DNA from: Lentzea cavernae
GTDB taxonomy: Bacteria > Actinomycetota > Actinomycetes > Mycobacteriales > Pseudonocardiaceae
Assembly: GCF_014653695.1 (NCBI RefSeq)
Contig: NZ_BNAR01000028.1
Coordinates: 26,573-90,572 of the forward strand
Length of the DNA: 64,000 nucleotides
Direction of reading: 5' to 3'
The notes below the pieces were generated by a model. That model had not been told where the DNA came from. It was given only the letters and a program-made list of their open reading frames with translations, and ran no database searches. The translations under genes were made by a program, and so were the position numbers. Of the stretch, positions 48,851-57,552 are shown in pieces (the first letter of the stretch is position 1; each line of letters opens with the position of its first letter).

Positions 48851-49495
48851 TTGCGAGAGATCACCCCTGCCCTGGCCTGGGAGCAGTTCGCCACCAGGGC
48901 AACGCCCCGCCGAGCCACCAACGCCGCCGGCGCGACCACGTGGCTGAACTGGACCCAGTACCCGGACCACGGACCCGACGAGACGATCCTCGGTGACGTG
49001 AGCGGCAAACGGGTTCTCGAGTTGGGGTCAGGATCCGGTTCCAACCTCGCCCATCTGGCAACGCTCGGCGCCCGCTGCACGGGCGTGGACATCGCCCCCT
49101 CGCGTGGAGCGGTCGCCGAGCAGCGCTGGGGCCGCGGCGCCGGTTTGCAGTTCGTCACCCAGGACGCGGTGGACTACCTCAGGGCGTCAGAAGATCACTT
49201 CGACGTCGTCATCTCGATCTTCGGGGCCACCTGGTTCACCGACCCGGCAGTGCTTCTCCCCCTGGTCCACCAACGGCTCGCTCCGGGCGGGCGGTTGGTG
49301 TTCTCCCACAACGACCAGCCCGGCAACGCCGGCGAGCGAGAACGTCCGATCAGGAAGTGGAACCTCGCAGGGCAGCGCTGGGTGGACTCGCTGCTCGCCG
49401 CAGGTTTTGCCACCGCCACCTTCGAGATCGTGCCGCCTCCGAACGCAGACCTTCCCGGGACGTTGCTGGTTAGCGCCACAATGCCTTCGGGTTGA
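48851..49495 (+). CDS. Class I SAM-dependent methyltransferase
   Basis: 214 residues from a TTG start with GAGGAACC directly before it. Motif I is VLELGSGSGSNLAHLA, motif II ends in CTGVDIA, and motif III/IV includes DVVISIFGATWF. LAPGGRLVFSHND is the post-IV strand. The substrate cannot be read from the sequence; small-molecule methyltransferases of this size are common. It is probably co-transcribed with the GRDP-like gene. Confidence 0.88.
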   Translation: MREITPALAWEQFATRATPRRATNAAGATTWLNWTQYPDHGPDETILGDVSGKRVLELGSGSGSNLAHLATLGARCTGVDIAPSRGAVAEQRWGRGAGLQFVTQDAVDYLRASEDHFDVVISIFGATWFTDPAVLLPLVHQRLAPGGRLVFSHNDQPGNAGERERPIRKWNLAGQRWVDSLLAAGFATATFEIVPPPNADLPGTLLVSATMPSG

Positions 49496-49513
49496 CCCGG
49501 ACCAGAACGTCCA

Positions 49514-49547
49514 CGGGCCAGGTTCCTCATGAGAGGAGCCTGGCCCG
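49514..49547. terminator. Bidirectional terminator
   Basis: A 15-bp stem (49514-49528 with 49533-49547, one G-T pair) and a four-base loop, lying between the converging methyltransferase and DUF397 genes. Confidence 0.75.
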
Positions 49548-49564
49548 CATGCGTGGCCGGGTCG

Positions 49565-49795
49565 TCAGAGGTTGGCCGGCCCGGACTGACGTCCGTCGAT
49601 CAACCAGGTCGTGAACTGAAACCACGCGCCCCCGCGGAACTCCAACTGGCCGCTGCCAGGCGCCTTGGAGTCACGAACGCCGGTGTGACCAGCTCCGAAC
49701 CTGATCTCGACGCACGCGCTCTCACTCGGCTGGCTGTAGGAGGACTTGAACCAGGTCGAGAACCTGATATCGGACGTTGCTGTTGGCTCGTTCAT
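49565..49795 (-). CDS. DUF397 protein
   Basis: 76 residues from the ATG at 49795 (an ATG at 49831 is possible). FSTWFKSSYSQPSESACVEI and VRDSKAPGSGQLEF are the diagnostic DUF397 signature (W-x-K-S-S-x-S ... C-V-E-V ... V-R-D-S-K). DUF397 proteins pair with HTH-DUF5753 regulators and influence development or antibiotic production in actinomycetes. Here the partner gene, directly upstream, is broken. Confidence 0.9.
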   Translation of the reverse strand: MNEPTATSDIRFSTWFKSSYSQPSESACVEIRFGAGHTGVRDSKAPGSGQLEFRGGAWFQFTTWLIDGRQSGPANL

Positions 49796-49834
49796 CTCGT
49801 AAGCCGGACCTTCCGCCGTTGCCGTCACCAATCG

Positions 49835-50695
49835 TCACGACGGCCGCGGTCCGCCAACGAACGCGAGAAAGGCCGCTGCCTGATCCGACCCAAGCGCGAC
49901 CTCCTCCTGTGCCATCCACAGGTCTTGGTACTTCTTCACGATCTTCGGCGCATGCAGGACCGCCTGCTCGTCGTAGCGCTCAACGTAGACGAGGTTCAAC
50001 TCAGGATCAGCTTCATATGAGACCAGGTGGTAGTCGCTCTCCTGCGCCAGGTAGAACCCGTGGCTGAACGGCACCTACTTGATGTGCACGTTGGGAAGCA
50101 TCGCGACCTCGGCCAGCCGAGTGAGCTGCCCTGCCCATGTGCCCGAGGTGTCCGAGATGAGGCTTACACGTGCGAGTGCGGCCTGATCGATGATGAACTC
50201 GAACCGCCGCGATGTGTCCAGGAGCGCCTCCTGGCGTCGGACGCGAAGATCGATCAGTCGATCGATCTCCTCAGCAGCGACTCCTGCGACCTCCATGAGG
50301 TAGTGCATCAACTCGACAGTCTGGAGCATGCCGGGCAGCAACATGCTCGCCTTGCAACGGATCACTGAGGCCGTGCGCTCCATGTCGACCAGCTTGCGCA
50401 TCGGCTCGCTCTTGAACTTCCAGCGAAGGTCGGTCTTCGCCACCTGTACAGCGCCGAGCTCGGCATGCCGGGCGATCTGCTCCCAGATCTCGGCATCACC
50501 GCCGAGCGCCGCCTTGAGCTTCTCGAGGATCTCGGCCGTGAACAGCTTCTGACCGCGCTCCAGATCAACCTGCGTCGGCTGACTCCAGCCGCACGCTCCA
50601 GCGACCTCGCGCTGGGTGGTCTCACCACGCAGCGTCTCGAGCAGCCGACCGCACTGGATGTTGTGGATGAAGGCCGGCATCTCCACGGGCGTCAT
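49835..50695 (-). pseudogene. HTH-DUF5753 regulator interrupted by in-frame TAG
   Basis: The start ATG at 50695 has AGGAG eight bases upstream. The frame encodes a Cro/C1 HTH (TTQREVAGACGWSQPTQVDL) and most of a DUF5753 domain, then stops at TAG (50075-50077) after NVHIK. The same frame continues without another stop for 79 codons (VPFSHGFYLAQESDYHLVSY onward) to TGA at 49835. DUF5753 domains normally read through this point, so a single base change (for example TAC to TAG) explains it. Otherwise intact. Confidence 0.85.
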
Positions 50696-51089
50696 GCACA
50701 CATCTCCTGAACTGAACACCGAATCCAAGCAAGACGCTACGGAGAGTAGCAGTCCTTCGTTCACCAGAACGGGGCATTATCATACTCTGATATCAGACTG
50801 TACTGTCCATCTCGACAACACAACAGCTGGGCCTATGCAGTGGGGCACGCCAGACGATCACTGATATCAAGCTGAGAAGAGCGGGCTTCACTGCTTCACA
50901 AGCGTTCGCCGGCGAGCGGTGAGCCAGGAACAGGGTGTGTCGTTGCCGGCTCCTGTTCCTCGGCGGTACGGCGTTGCCGCTATCCGACACCGGCGAGCGG
51001 GCGCGCCACGGCACGGTCAATCCCCATGGCCGGCCGTGGCGCTGCTTCTTCGGTCAAGCCCGGCTCTTTCGATGAGAAGAGGCGTGCAC
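50696..51089. other. Intergenic region upstream of the DUF5753 pseudogene
   Basis: 394 bases. It contains two TGATATCA palindromes (listed separately) and an AT-rich promoter-like block on the minus strand. No gene is supported. Confidence 0.5.
50775..50815 (-). promoter_or_regulatory. Possible promoter and operator of the DUF5753 gene
   Basis: On the minus strand a TGGACA-like -35 (near 50810) and TATGAT (near 50784) flank the perfect palindrome CTGATATCAG (50788-50797). A second TGATATCA lies at 50862-50869. The layout suggests repression by a dimer, possibly the regulator itself. Confidence 0.4.
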
Positions 51090-51281
51090 ATGGCACACCC
51101 GGCAAGAACGGTTCGGGTCGTGGTGGAACTGGCCCTCGCGGAGGCATCAGTACTCGCGCGGGCGGCGGTGGTCGTCACGTCCGCCTTGGACTGCAGGGAA
51201 GTCAACGCCGCGGATGCGGGACTCCGCGCGTTTCGCAGCGCAGTCGGGGTGGCTCTTTCTCGACCTCGGCCCAGGTCGTGA
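51090..51281 (+). CDS. Small hypothetical protein
   Basis: 63 residues from an ATG with AGAGG seven bases upstream. The sequence is hydrophobic-helical and Ala-rich (TVRVVVELALAEASVLARAA, then DCREVNAADAGLRAFRSAV), with genome-like third-position bias. There is no family match. It precedes the 51347 gene by 65 bases. Confidence 0.5.
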   Translation: MAHPARTVRVVVELALAEASVLARAAVVVTSALDCREVNAADAGLRAFRSAVGVALSRPRPRS

Positions 51282-51346
51282 CCGATCGCAGCGACGTGAT
51301 CGAGAAGCACTCACGTCGCGCGAGTTAGCAAGGAGGGGAATCAGCG

Positions 51347-51694
51347 ATGGGCAACCACGTCTTGTTCAACGAACTGCGTGAGCGCTTCGAGGCCCACCTG
51401 GCTCTGCTGGAGCAGGTCGCCGTCGACGGCGACGCCGAGTCCGCTCTGCCGATCATGCGCCGAGAGGTCCCCGGCCTGGTGGCCGCGCTGCGCGAACTTG
51501 CCGACGAGCACCTTCCGGACGACGACGGCCACTGCCGGAAGTGCCGCAGCGGGCCGTTCTGGCGCAGAGTGCCTGCTCCGTGCCGAATGGTGCTCAAGGT
51601 CCATCTCGCTGTCGGAGCAGCCACTGCAACAACTCGCGACCGCACGCTTTGGACTCCTCGGAGACACAGGTTGCAGGAGTCGACTGCAGCCTGA
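51347..51694 (+). CDS. Hypothetical protein with Cys-x2-Cys
   Basis: 115 residues. The N-terminus is a long helix (ELRERFEAHLALLEQVAVDG). HCRKCRSGPFWRRVPAPCRM could be a zinc site. The C-terminus is basic. It lies just upstream of an HTH-DUF5753 gene on the same strand. Confidence 0.65.
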   Translation: MGNHVLFNELRERFEAHLALLEQVAVDGDAESALPIMRREVPGLVAALRELADEHLPDDDGHCRKCRSGPFWRRVPAPCRMVLKVHLAVGAATATTRDRTLWTPRRHRLQESTAA

Positions 51695-51741
51695 CCACGA
51701 CTTCAAGTCTCTTCGTTCTTCCAACGAGCAAGGAAAGAACC

Positions 51742-52611
51742 ATGCCCAAGAGGTACTCCACTGTGCGCGGCCGCGAGTTCGGTGAGGGCGTACGGGAAGC
51801 CATCGCGCGGACGGGGATGAACGGTCAGCAGTTCGCCGGGGTGATGGGGTGGCAGGAAGCGAAGGTCTCCGACATGAAGACCGGCAAGGGCGGCGTCACC
51901 CTGACCGAGGTCGCGATGGCACTGAGCGCCTGCCGAGTACCCGCGACTGAACGCGACCGCCTTCTCGAGTTGTTTCCTGCCATCGATCTCGAGGGCTGGT
52001 GGCAGCAGCACGGCTACTGCGCGCCGATCCGATCACGTACGGCCCACGACCACGTTGCAGCGGCGAAGACTCTGATCAGCTGGCACTCGCACGCAATACC
52101 GCTGCTTCTCCAGACGCCGGAGTACGCACGCGCGATGTTGCGAGCATCGGCCACCATCCCCGAAGAGGAGCTGGATGAACGGCTGCAAGCGTTGCAGGAG
52201 ATGCAGCTGTCGCTCAGCAATGATCTCCGATGCACCTTCTACATCCACGAGCTCGCCCTGGACCTCCAGCTCGGCGAGCCCGAAGAGCATCTCTCGCAAC
52301 TGCATCGCCTCAAACACATGGCGACCTGGTCCAAGATCACGGTCCGGGTCGTGCCGAAGGCAGCTCGTGCGCACCCTGGCATGGCCGGGCCGTTCACGCT
52401 GCTCAACTTCCACGAGCCCGCATACCTGCCCATGGTGTGGACGGAGACCGAGAACTCCAGCCTCTTCGTCGAGGCAACGCAAGCGGTCACAGGTTATGAG
52501 TCTGTCGTCCGACAACTGCACGCGGTCAGCTTGGAGGAGAGCGAGTCCGTGGACCTGATCGTGCGCCTCCTGCAGGACGGCGATGGTGGGCTACCGGCAT
52601 CAGGCAGTTAG
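51742..52611 (+). CDS. HTH-DUF5753 transcriptional regulator
   Basis: 289 residues, with AAGGAAAG before the ATG. The Cro/C1 HTH lies at about 12-66 (MNGQQFAGVMGWQEAKVSDM). The DUF5753 domain follows: WWQQHGYCAPIRSRTAHDHV, LISWHSHAIPLLLQTPEYAR with the P-x-L-L-Q-T-x-x-Y signature, then KITVRVVPKAARAHPGMAGP. The family includes BldB/WhiJ-neighbour regulators. This copy is intact, unlike the one at 49835. Confidence 0.9.
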   Translation: MPKRYSTVRGREFGEGVREAIARTGMNGQQFAGVMGWQEAKVSDMKTGKGGVTLTEVAMALSACRVPATERDRLLELFPAIDLEGWWQQHGYCAPIRSRTAHDHVAAAKTLISWHSHAIPLLLQTPEYARAMLRASATIPEEELDERLQALQEMQLSLSNDLRCTFYIHELALDLQLGEPEEHLSQLHRLKHMATWSKITVRVVPKAARAHPGMAGPFTLLNFHEPAYLPMVWTETENSSLFVEATQAVTGYESVVRQLHAVSLEESESVDLIVRLLQDGDGGLPASGS

Positions 52612-52685
52612 GGCGACCGGTTCTCTCGACCTCAAGGGTTCTTCCTGGCCAACAGACGACCGCTCCAGACTGTGAGGTGCACAGA

Positions 52686-53108
52686 ATGAAGATCAAGACT
52701 GAGACCCATACGTTGCAAGGCGCCGCCATCAACTCCGTGGCAGCACAGCTGAACAACGCAATGCACAAGGGACGCCATCAGAAGCGTATGACCCGCCGAG
52801 CAGTACAGGCTGAGGTCGACAAGCTCATCGGATTCGGACCGAGCCAGATTCCTCGGCCGGGAATGATCGTGAGCTTGATGGTGCTTGTGGTGGGCGGCAT
52901 CTGGGGCTTCCTCTGGACGACCGCTTCGCTGGACTGGGTGGCGTGCGCGCTCATCGCAGTTCTGGAAATCATCGGAATCTTCCTGCTCGATCACGTGAGA
53001 CTTCTGCAATGGCGAGAAAACTCGCTGTACGCCGGGTTGTACGTCGCAGCAACGAATGAGAGCACCCCCGTAGCCGGCGAGGGCGCCCGGGGCGCCTCCA
53101 CCTCGTGA
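52686..53108 (+). CDS. Two-helix membrane protein
   Basis: 140 residues. A basic, soluble start is followed by two membrane helices (about 58-78, IVSLMVLVVGGIWGF, and 84-104, CALIAVLEIIGIFLL). The C-terminus is short and cytoplasmic. It lies between two DUF5753 regulators. No family is recognised. Confidence 0.68.
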   Translation: MKIKTETHTLQGAAINSVAAQLNNAMHKGRHQKRMTRRAVQAEVDKLIGFGPSQIPRPGMIVSLMVLVVGGIWGFLWTTASLDWVACALIAVLEIIGIFLLDHVRLLQWRENSLYAGLYVAATNESTPVAGEGARGASTS

Positions 53109-53123
53109 GCTGGACGGGTGGTC

Positions 53124-53966
53124 ATGTCGAAGGACTTCCGTGCCACGGCACTCGAACGGGCTGTGGGGAGGAGGCTTGAAGCCTGGCGAGGAGAGCGCGG
53201 ACTAAGCCTCGTCGAAGCCGGGTCTCGCGCCGGCTTCAGCAGCGCCAAACTGTCGCAGATGGAGAATGCGATGCAGCCCTCCGCGCCGCTCGACATCGTG
53301 GCGCTGGGCTATGTGTACAAGGTGCCGATCCTTGAGTGGCAGCTCGTCCTGCGCCAAGCCGAACGCGCGGCAATGCTGAGGCAGAACGGCACAGTTGAGG
53401 GCAAGATCTTCGATCCAGCGGAGGACCTTCCTCTCCTCGTCGCCGAAGCGACGTCGCTGCGAGCTTTCACCACCGACACGATCCCGACCATCTTTCAGCT
53501 CCGCGACTACACGGCCGCAACCGCGCATCAGGACAACCTCGTGCGCACCGCGCCAGTTGCGCGATTGCGACACGCCTGGGCGTCACGGGTGACTGGCAAA
53601 GATCCACTCAAGGTCGAGGCAGTGTTCCCCGAGACCGTGCTGCGGCAGGTAGTGGGTGGACCGCGGGTGATGAGGGCCCAGCTACTCCACCTGATGGAGG
53701 TGAGCGAGCAGCCGGATGTGAGTGTTCGAGTCGTTCCACACTGCGCAGGGGCCTATCCCGCGATGGGTTGTCCTTTCGCATGGCTGAGCTTCCCCCATCG
53801 ACAGCACGACGACATCGTGTATACGGAGACGTTCCTGCGCTCCGAATACGTCGAAAACCGTGAGCAGGTGGAGGAGGTCGCAGCCAGGTTCTCCGCGTTG
53901 TGGAAGCTGGCCCTCGAGGAGGGACAGTCAACTGAGCTCATCGCCGAAGCAGCTGCAAGCCTGTAG
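53124..53966 (+). CDS. HTH-DUF5753 transcriptional regulator
   Basis: 280 residues (a GTG six bases upstream is an alternative start). The HTH reads RLEAWRGERGLSLVEAGSRA, then SSAKLSQMENAM. The DUF5753 domain has ATSLRAFTTDTIPTIFQLRD, a diverged form of the P-x-L-L-Q-T segment, and DVSVRVVPHCAGAYPAMGCP. It is the third member of the family within 4 kb, which suggests local expansion. Confidence 0.9.
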   Translation: MSKDFRATALERAVGRRLEAWRGERGLSLVEAGSRAGFSSAKLSQMENAMQPSAPLDIVALGYVYKVPILEWQLVLRQAERAAMLRQNGTVEGKIFDPAEDLPLLVAEATSLRAFTTDTIPTIFQLRDYTAATAHQDNLVRTAPVARLRHAWASRVTGKDPLKVEAVFPETVLRQVVGGPRVMRAQLLHLMEVSEQPDVSVRVVPHCAGAYPAMGCPFAWLSFPHRQHDDIVYTETFLRSEYVENREQVEEVAARFSALWKLALEEGQSTELIAEAAASL

Positions 53967-54043
53967 CCGATCTGTCCGCCACTGGCGATGCCGCACGCGT
54001 CCAATCGAACATGTGTGCGAGATCAGTGATAGATTCTCGCGCC

Positions 54044-54367
54044 ATGGATCGGCACCTTCTCGAACCGTCCCAAATGGACGGCAGCCTGACGTACAGGTAC
54101 GACACAACCGGGCGGCCCGTGGCTCTGTTGCCCGCACGGTGCAAGCTCGGCCGGCACTTCCTCGGTCATCTCCAGCTGCGAGCGGTCGTGCACGACGGCG
54201 AGGCCCACATCAGCTGCTTGGCCTGCTCGAACGACGGCGTCGACGACACCTGGCGGCTGACCGCCACCGCACCCGCTCCGGAACGTGCCGAACTCTCCGA
54301 CGAGCTCTACCACCAGCTCGCACTCCGCCGAGCGCAGGCGGCTTCGTCTTGGGACAAGACTTCATGA
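54044..54367 (+). CDS. Hypothetical protein
   Basis: 107 residues. The middle contains VVHDGEAHISCLACSNDGVD, a single CxxC, and TWRLTATAPAPERAELSDEL. It is soluble with no named domain. It overlaps the next gene as ATGA, so the two form a translational pair. Confidence 0.6.
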   Translation: MDRHLLEPSQMDGSLTYRYDTTGRPVALLPARCKLGRHFLGHLQLRAVVHDGEAHISCLACSNDGVDDTWRLTATAPAPERAELSDELYHQLALRRAQAASSWDKTS

Positions 54368-54675
54368 TGCTCAACACCCCGTTCACTGTTTGGGAGGGCG
54401 ACGAGGTCCACGGTCGGCGACCTGTGCTGACCGGTGTCGGGGTCAGCCTGGACAGGTTGTTCGCCCGAGAGCCTGGCGCGGCGAGGCGCGTCATCGCGAC
54501 AGGCCTGGACTTGACCGGCGAAGTGAGAGGTCGGCTGCACGGCCGCATTCCCAGCGTCGAAGGTGACTGGCTCGGCGTCGTCAACTACGAGATCGGTTAC
54601 GCCGACGGCCGGCGCGACAAGCTGTCCCTCGTCGACCAGCTGTTGCCATTTCACGTCCTTCGCGAGCGCGAGTAG
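54364..54675 (+). CDS. Hypothetical protein
   Basis: 103 residues, co-translated with the preceding gene. Beta-rich, with RVIATGLDLTGEVRGRLHG, then GDWLGVVNYEIGYADGRRDK. It ends with basic/acidic residues. No family is recognised. Confidence 0.6.
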   Translation: MMLNTPFTVWEGDEVHGRRPVLTGVGVSLDRLFAREPGAARRVIATGLDLTGEVRGRLHGRIPSVEGDWLGVVNYEIGYADGRRDKLSLVDQLLPFHVLRERE

Positions 54676-55049
54676 GCACTACAGAACTTCGGTCGTCGAC
54701 CATGAGGAATCACAGCGTTGGACGGATTGCGTTCCGAACGCAGTCCACGCCAGGCTGGGTGTGCAAGCGGCCCGTCCTGACTCCACTTCGCCCACCAGGC
54801 GCGCCCGTGCCGGACGCGCCTGTACTCACGACGTTGAGCGCTGGCGCAAACGAGTTCGACCTGATCATCGGCGGACGGGCTGGACTATCGGCAAATCTGG
54901 TTCGACAGGCCGTTTGCGTGGCGGCCACAGAGCGATCATTACGCCGAGGTCAGCGCCGGTCGGATCCCGTGGGGACGCTCGCCGTGACCTAGGGACATGA
55001 CGCGAGGCGCAGCCTCGCCCTGTGCCCGACGCCAGCCCATCCGCACAAG
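54676..55049. other. Intergenic stretch with possible decayed coding
   Basis: 374 bases. A short plus-strand segment near 54890-54985 reads DYRQIWFDRPFAWRPQSDHY in one frame, rich in W/F/Y and unlike chance high-GC translation, but stops cut it on both sides. It may be the tail of a lost gene. Confidence 0.35.
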
Positions 55050-55378
55050 GCGGTGCTGCCCGCCTTTTCTGCTGGACCTTGTGAACCTTGAGTCGCCGAC
55101 ACTGCCCGCGCCACTCGTGACACACCTGACGTCGCTCGTGATCGACAACGACGACGGCAGGTCCCGGCCACCCCGCTCGCCGACGACACCGCCGTGTCGG
55201 AAGTGTGGGTCACTTCGTACACTTCGTACACTTCGTACACCACACCGCAGCTGTCCCAGGTGGTCGGTCCGCTGCCGCCGCTCGATTTCCTCCGCACCAA
55301 CATGTCCGGGGCCCGGACGGTGCTGCATCAGGTCGAGGCACTCACGTCGCTGCGGCACCTGGAGTTGGAGGACTGAGG
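55050..55378 (+). pseudogene. Leucine-rich-repeat-like fragment with frameshift
   Basis: One frame gives VNLESPTLPAPLVTHLTSLV, the other (after about 55155) gives AVSEVWVTSY, then QLSQVVGPLPPLDFLRTNMS and VEALTSLRHLELED before a stop. Together these look like the C-terminal leucine-rich repeats of a NACHT or STAND protein broken by a frame change. A 9-bp tandem repeat lies in the second frame. Confidence 0.45.
55212..55238. repeat. Three tandem copies of ACTTCGTAC
   Basis: 27 bases made of three exact 9-mers inside the LRR-like fragment. In the coding frame each unit adds three residues (TSYTSYTSY), so slippage changes length without a frameshift. Confidence 0.85.
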
Positions 55379-55425
55379 AACATCGATGTCGCCGGCCACG
55401 TCGTGACGTCAGGGTTGATCAACCG

Positions 55426-55539
55426 GTGACTGAGGTGCTCGTGCTCGGCCGACGCGTGGCCATTTCATACGCAGACGACGGTCACATGTGGGTCCGGTCC
55501 GGCGCAAGCGGGCATCTCAAAGGTCTGTGGCTTGCTTGA
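55426..55539 (+). CDS. Possible small ORF or gene tail
   Basis: A GTG opens a 37-codon frame (VTEVLVLGRRVAISYADDGH, then VRSGASGHLKGLWLA) with beta-strand-like composition. It could be the last part of the LRR-like gene in another frame or a free-standing peptide. Confidence 0.3.
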   Translation: MTEVLVLGRRVAISYADDGHMWVRSGASGHLKGLWLA

Positions 55540-55688
55540 TCCCGATGCGATGTCAGCCGGTGCCACAATCCCCGATTGAGCAGCAGGACGTTGCAGGCAA
55601 TATATCGGTCGACGCAGTGCTGACTTCCTCGTGACTGTCAACGATCGGCGCGGCTGACATTACCAATGATGGGCGTCGATCCGCCATT

Positions 55689-56321
55689 TCATGTCGGTGG
55701 TGCGTCATGCTTATTTCGGTCAATACTTTCAGACTCCGAAGCAGAGAACGAGGGTTTCTTCGCGCTGCCGTTCGATTCCTTATCTTGCACAGGTTCAATA
55801 CCTAACCATGAACGCCAGTTTCTGACTTCGGAGCCAATATTCCGAAAGAGCTTCTCCCGCTTGATGCGAGATGATATCGCGGCGGCCAACTTTTCGAAGT
55901 AGAGAAAGCCTGAGCCTGGCACATAATTCTCTTCGTCCGACTTTTTGATGTGGCGGAGATATTCTTGCACGATGGGGTTCTTCCAGACCCGCAGGACTGC
56001 GTAAGCCAATGTCGTAGGGAAGATGTCTTCGAGCTTTAGTACTCCTCGATTCCAGTTGTGCCCCATTGCGTTCATTTGGTCCAGCAGACGAATGAGAACA
56101 ACTTCCCTATCTGACCCTGCGATCGGCACGTCTCGAATATCGTTGCGATCAATTTCCATAAATAAGTCCACCACGGCAGCATCCGAATATAAGTCATTAG
56201 TATACCCACGTACGAGTTCAGCTCTTCGCATTAGCATCTCGCGATGCTTGGATCCAAGATACGTGATGACCGCAACCAGTACTGCGAGTGCTTTGATTGC
56301 CAAGTCTAAGTTTGAGTTCAC
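55689..56321 (-). CDS. Membrane-anchored hypothetical protein (DUF4760-like), low GC
   Basis: 210 residues from GTG. One N-terminal membrane helix (about 6-22, AIKALAVLVAVITYLGS) is followed by a soluble helical domain with MRRAELVRGYTNDLYSDAAV, LIRLLDQMNAMGHNWNRGVL and a Lys/Ser-rich tail. The plan matches DUF4760-like proteins. Its GC content is clearly below its neighbours, a sign of recent transfer. A role in defence is suggested only by its place near a NACHT gene. Confidence 0.68.
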   Translation of the reverse strand: MNSNLDLAIKALAVLVAVITYLGSKHREMLMRRAELVRGYTNDLYSDAAVVDLFMEIDRNDIRDVPIAGSDREVVLIRLLDQMNAMGHNWNRGVLKLEDIFPTTLAYAVLRVWKNPIVQEYLRHIKKSDEENYVPGSGFLYFEKLAAAISSRIKREKLFRNIGSEVRNWRSWLGIEPVQDKESNGSAKKPSFSASESESIDRNKHDAPPT

Positions 56322-56825
56322 GTATTACTCCTCACGTCGCAGCAATGAGATTCACGAAAGAATCGGACGTCGAATAGGCTCAAATAGCGACCAGATAGAG
56401 GGTTCAACCACGACAAGTTGGACCTGGAGCGCCTGGTTGTCGAGGACTAAATCACGCGTCAGAACAATTCAGCCCAAAGTAAATCCATTCATATTGCCGA
56501 AGTCGCTCAGTGAGAATTTTTGATCTGCTGCAGCGATGCGCGCGGAGGTCCTTTTGACCGGGCCAGAAACCGGTGCGCAGGCGGCATCGCGACCCGACGG
56601 TCACTTCCACGGCCCAGTGAGCTGTGATGAAAGTTCGGTGACGGGCTGGGTGGTGATGCAGGCGGGCAGTCGGCACCTCGCCGATGCCACCCGAGACGGC
56701 CCACCATCCTGCACGCATACCCGCACATCCGTCGAAAGGGCCAAATTGTTTCATCGACTGGTCAAGTCGTGCTCAGACCGTATCTCTCCGTATGCCTGAC
56801 ATCGGCGCCTGTCGGGCGGAGCCGG
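56322..56825. other. Low-GC intergenic region
   Basis: 504 bases; the first 200 are the most AT-rich in the window and belong with the low-GC gene at 55689. No gene, hairpin or repeat is convincing. Confidence 0.5.
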
Positions 56826-57552
56826 ATGTTCTTCATGGTCAGCTCGCCGTTCGCCGAATGCGCCCTGCTGTTGATCGCGGTCCTGCTGGCGGCCACCGCC
56901 ACCGGGCTCGCCGTGCAGGGGATGGCTGGCGTGACGAGACGAATCTGGCTCGGGCCGTGGCCAGGACCACTGGGTAGGTGGCGGGCCGGGAAGCGGCAGC
57001 GACGCTGGCAGAACCGGGTCAAGCTGCGGCAAAAGCACGAGCAGGTCGTTCCCAGGACCGACGAGGTCCGCCGAGATCAACGCGGCTGCCGACCGGACCA
57101 ATCGCATAGCGATGGCGAAGCCAGGACGTCCAACCTGGATGGGAGATCGCGTTCACGCTGTCGAGCAGATCGCCTTGGACCGCTACGGTCTCGATCTCCC
57201 CTTCGCCGGGCCGCGGTTGTGATTGCTGCTGCCCGAGACGACGAGGCAGGAGATCTCCGCGGCGCACGCCGCCTTTGCCGCTGCGGTCGCCACCGGCACC
57301 TGGATCTGGCCGTACTTGGCGCTGGGCGTCGTGTGGTGGCCGGCGTTCCCGGCTGCCATCGGGGCTGGTGTCGTCGGATGGGCGAGGGCACGCAGCGCCA
57401 TTGGAGACCTGACGACGCTGTCTGAAGCGGCGCTCGACCTGCACGGGCGACTGCTGGCGGTGGCCCTTGGCTTCGCCGACGAGGCCTCCGCCGGGCCGCT
57501 CACCACCGCCGAGGGTGAACGGATCACGGCCATCCTGCGGAAGGGGCGCTGA
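56826..57552 (+). pseudogene. Membrane protein gene broken by frameshift and TGA
   Basis: Part 1 (56826 to about 57060) reads MFFMVSSPFAECALLLIAVL, a membrane helix, then GRWRAGKRQRRWQNRVKLRQ. After a frame change the sequence continues SAEINAAADRTNRIAMA, then VHAVEQIALDRYGLDLPFAG. It hits TGA at 57220 and goes on in the same frame LLLPETTRQEISAAHAAFAA, with WIWPYLALGVVWWPAFPAA as membrane helices, ending at TGA 57552. The parts join into one plausible membrane protein. Trp (TGG) mutated to TGA is likely. Confidence 0.65.

Noticed and set aside
54702..54992. 96-codon plus-strand frame
   Set aside because: Another frame in the same stretch has the more protein-like composition; neither is complete, so no gene is called.
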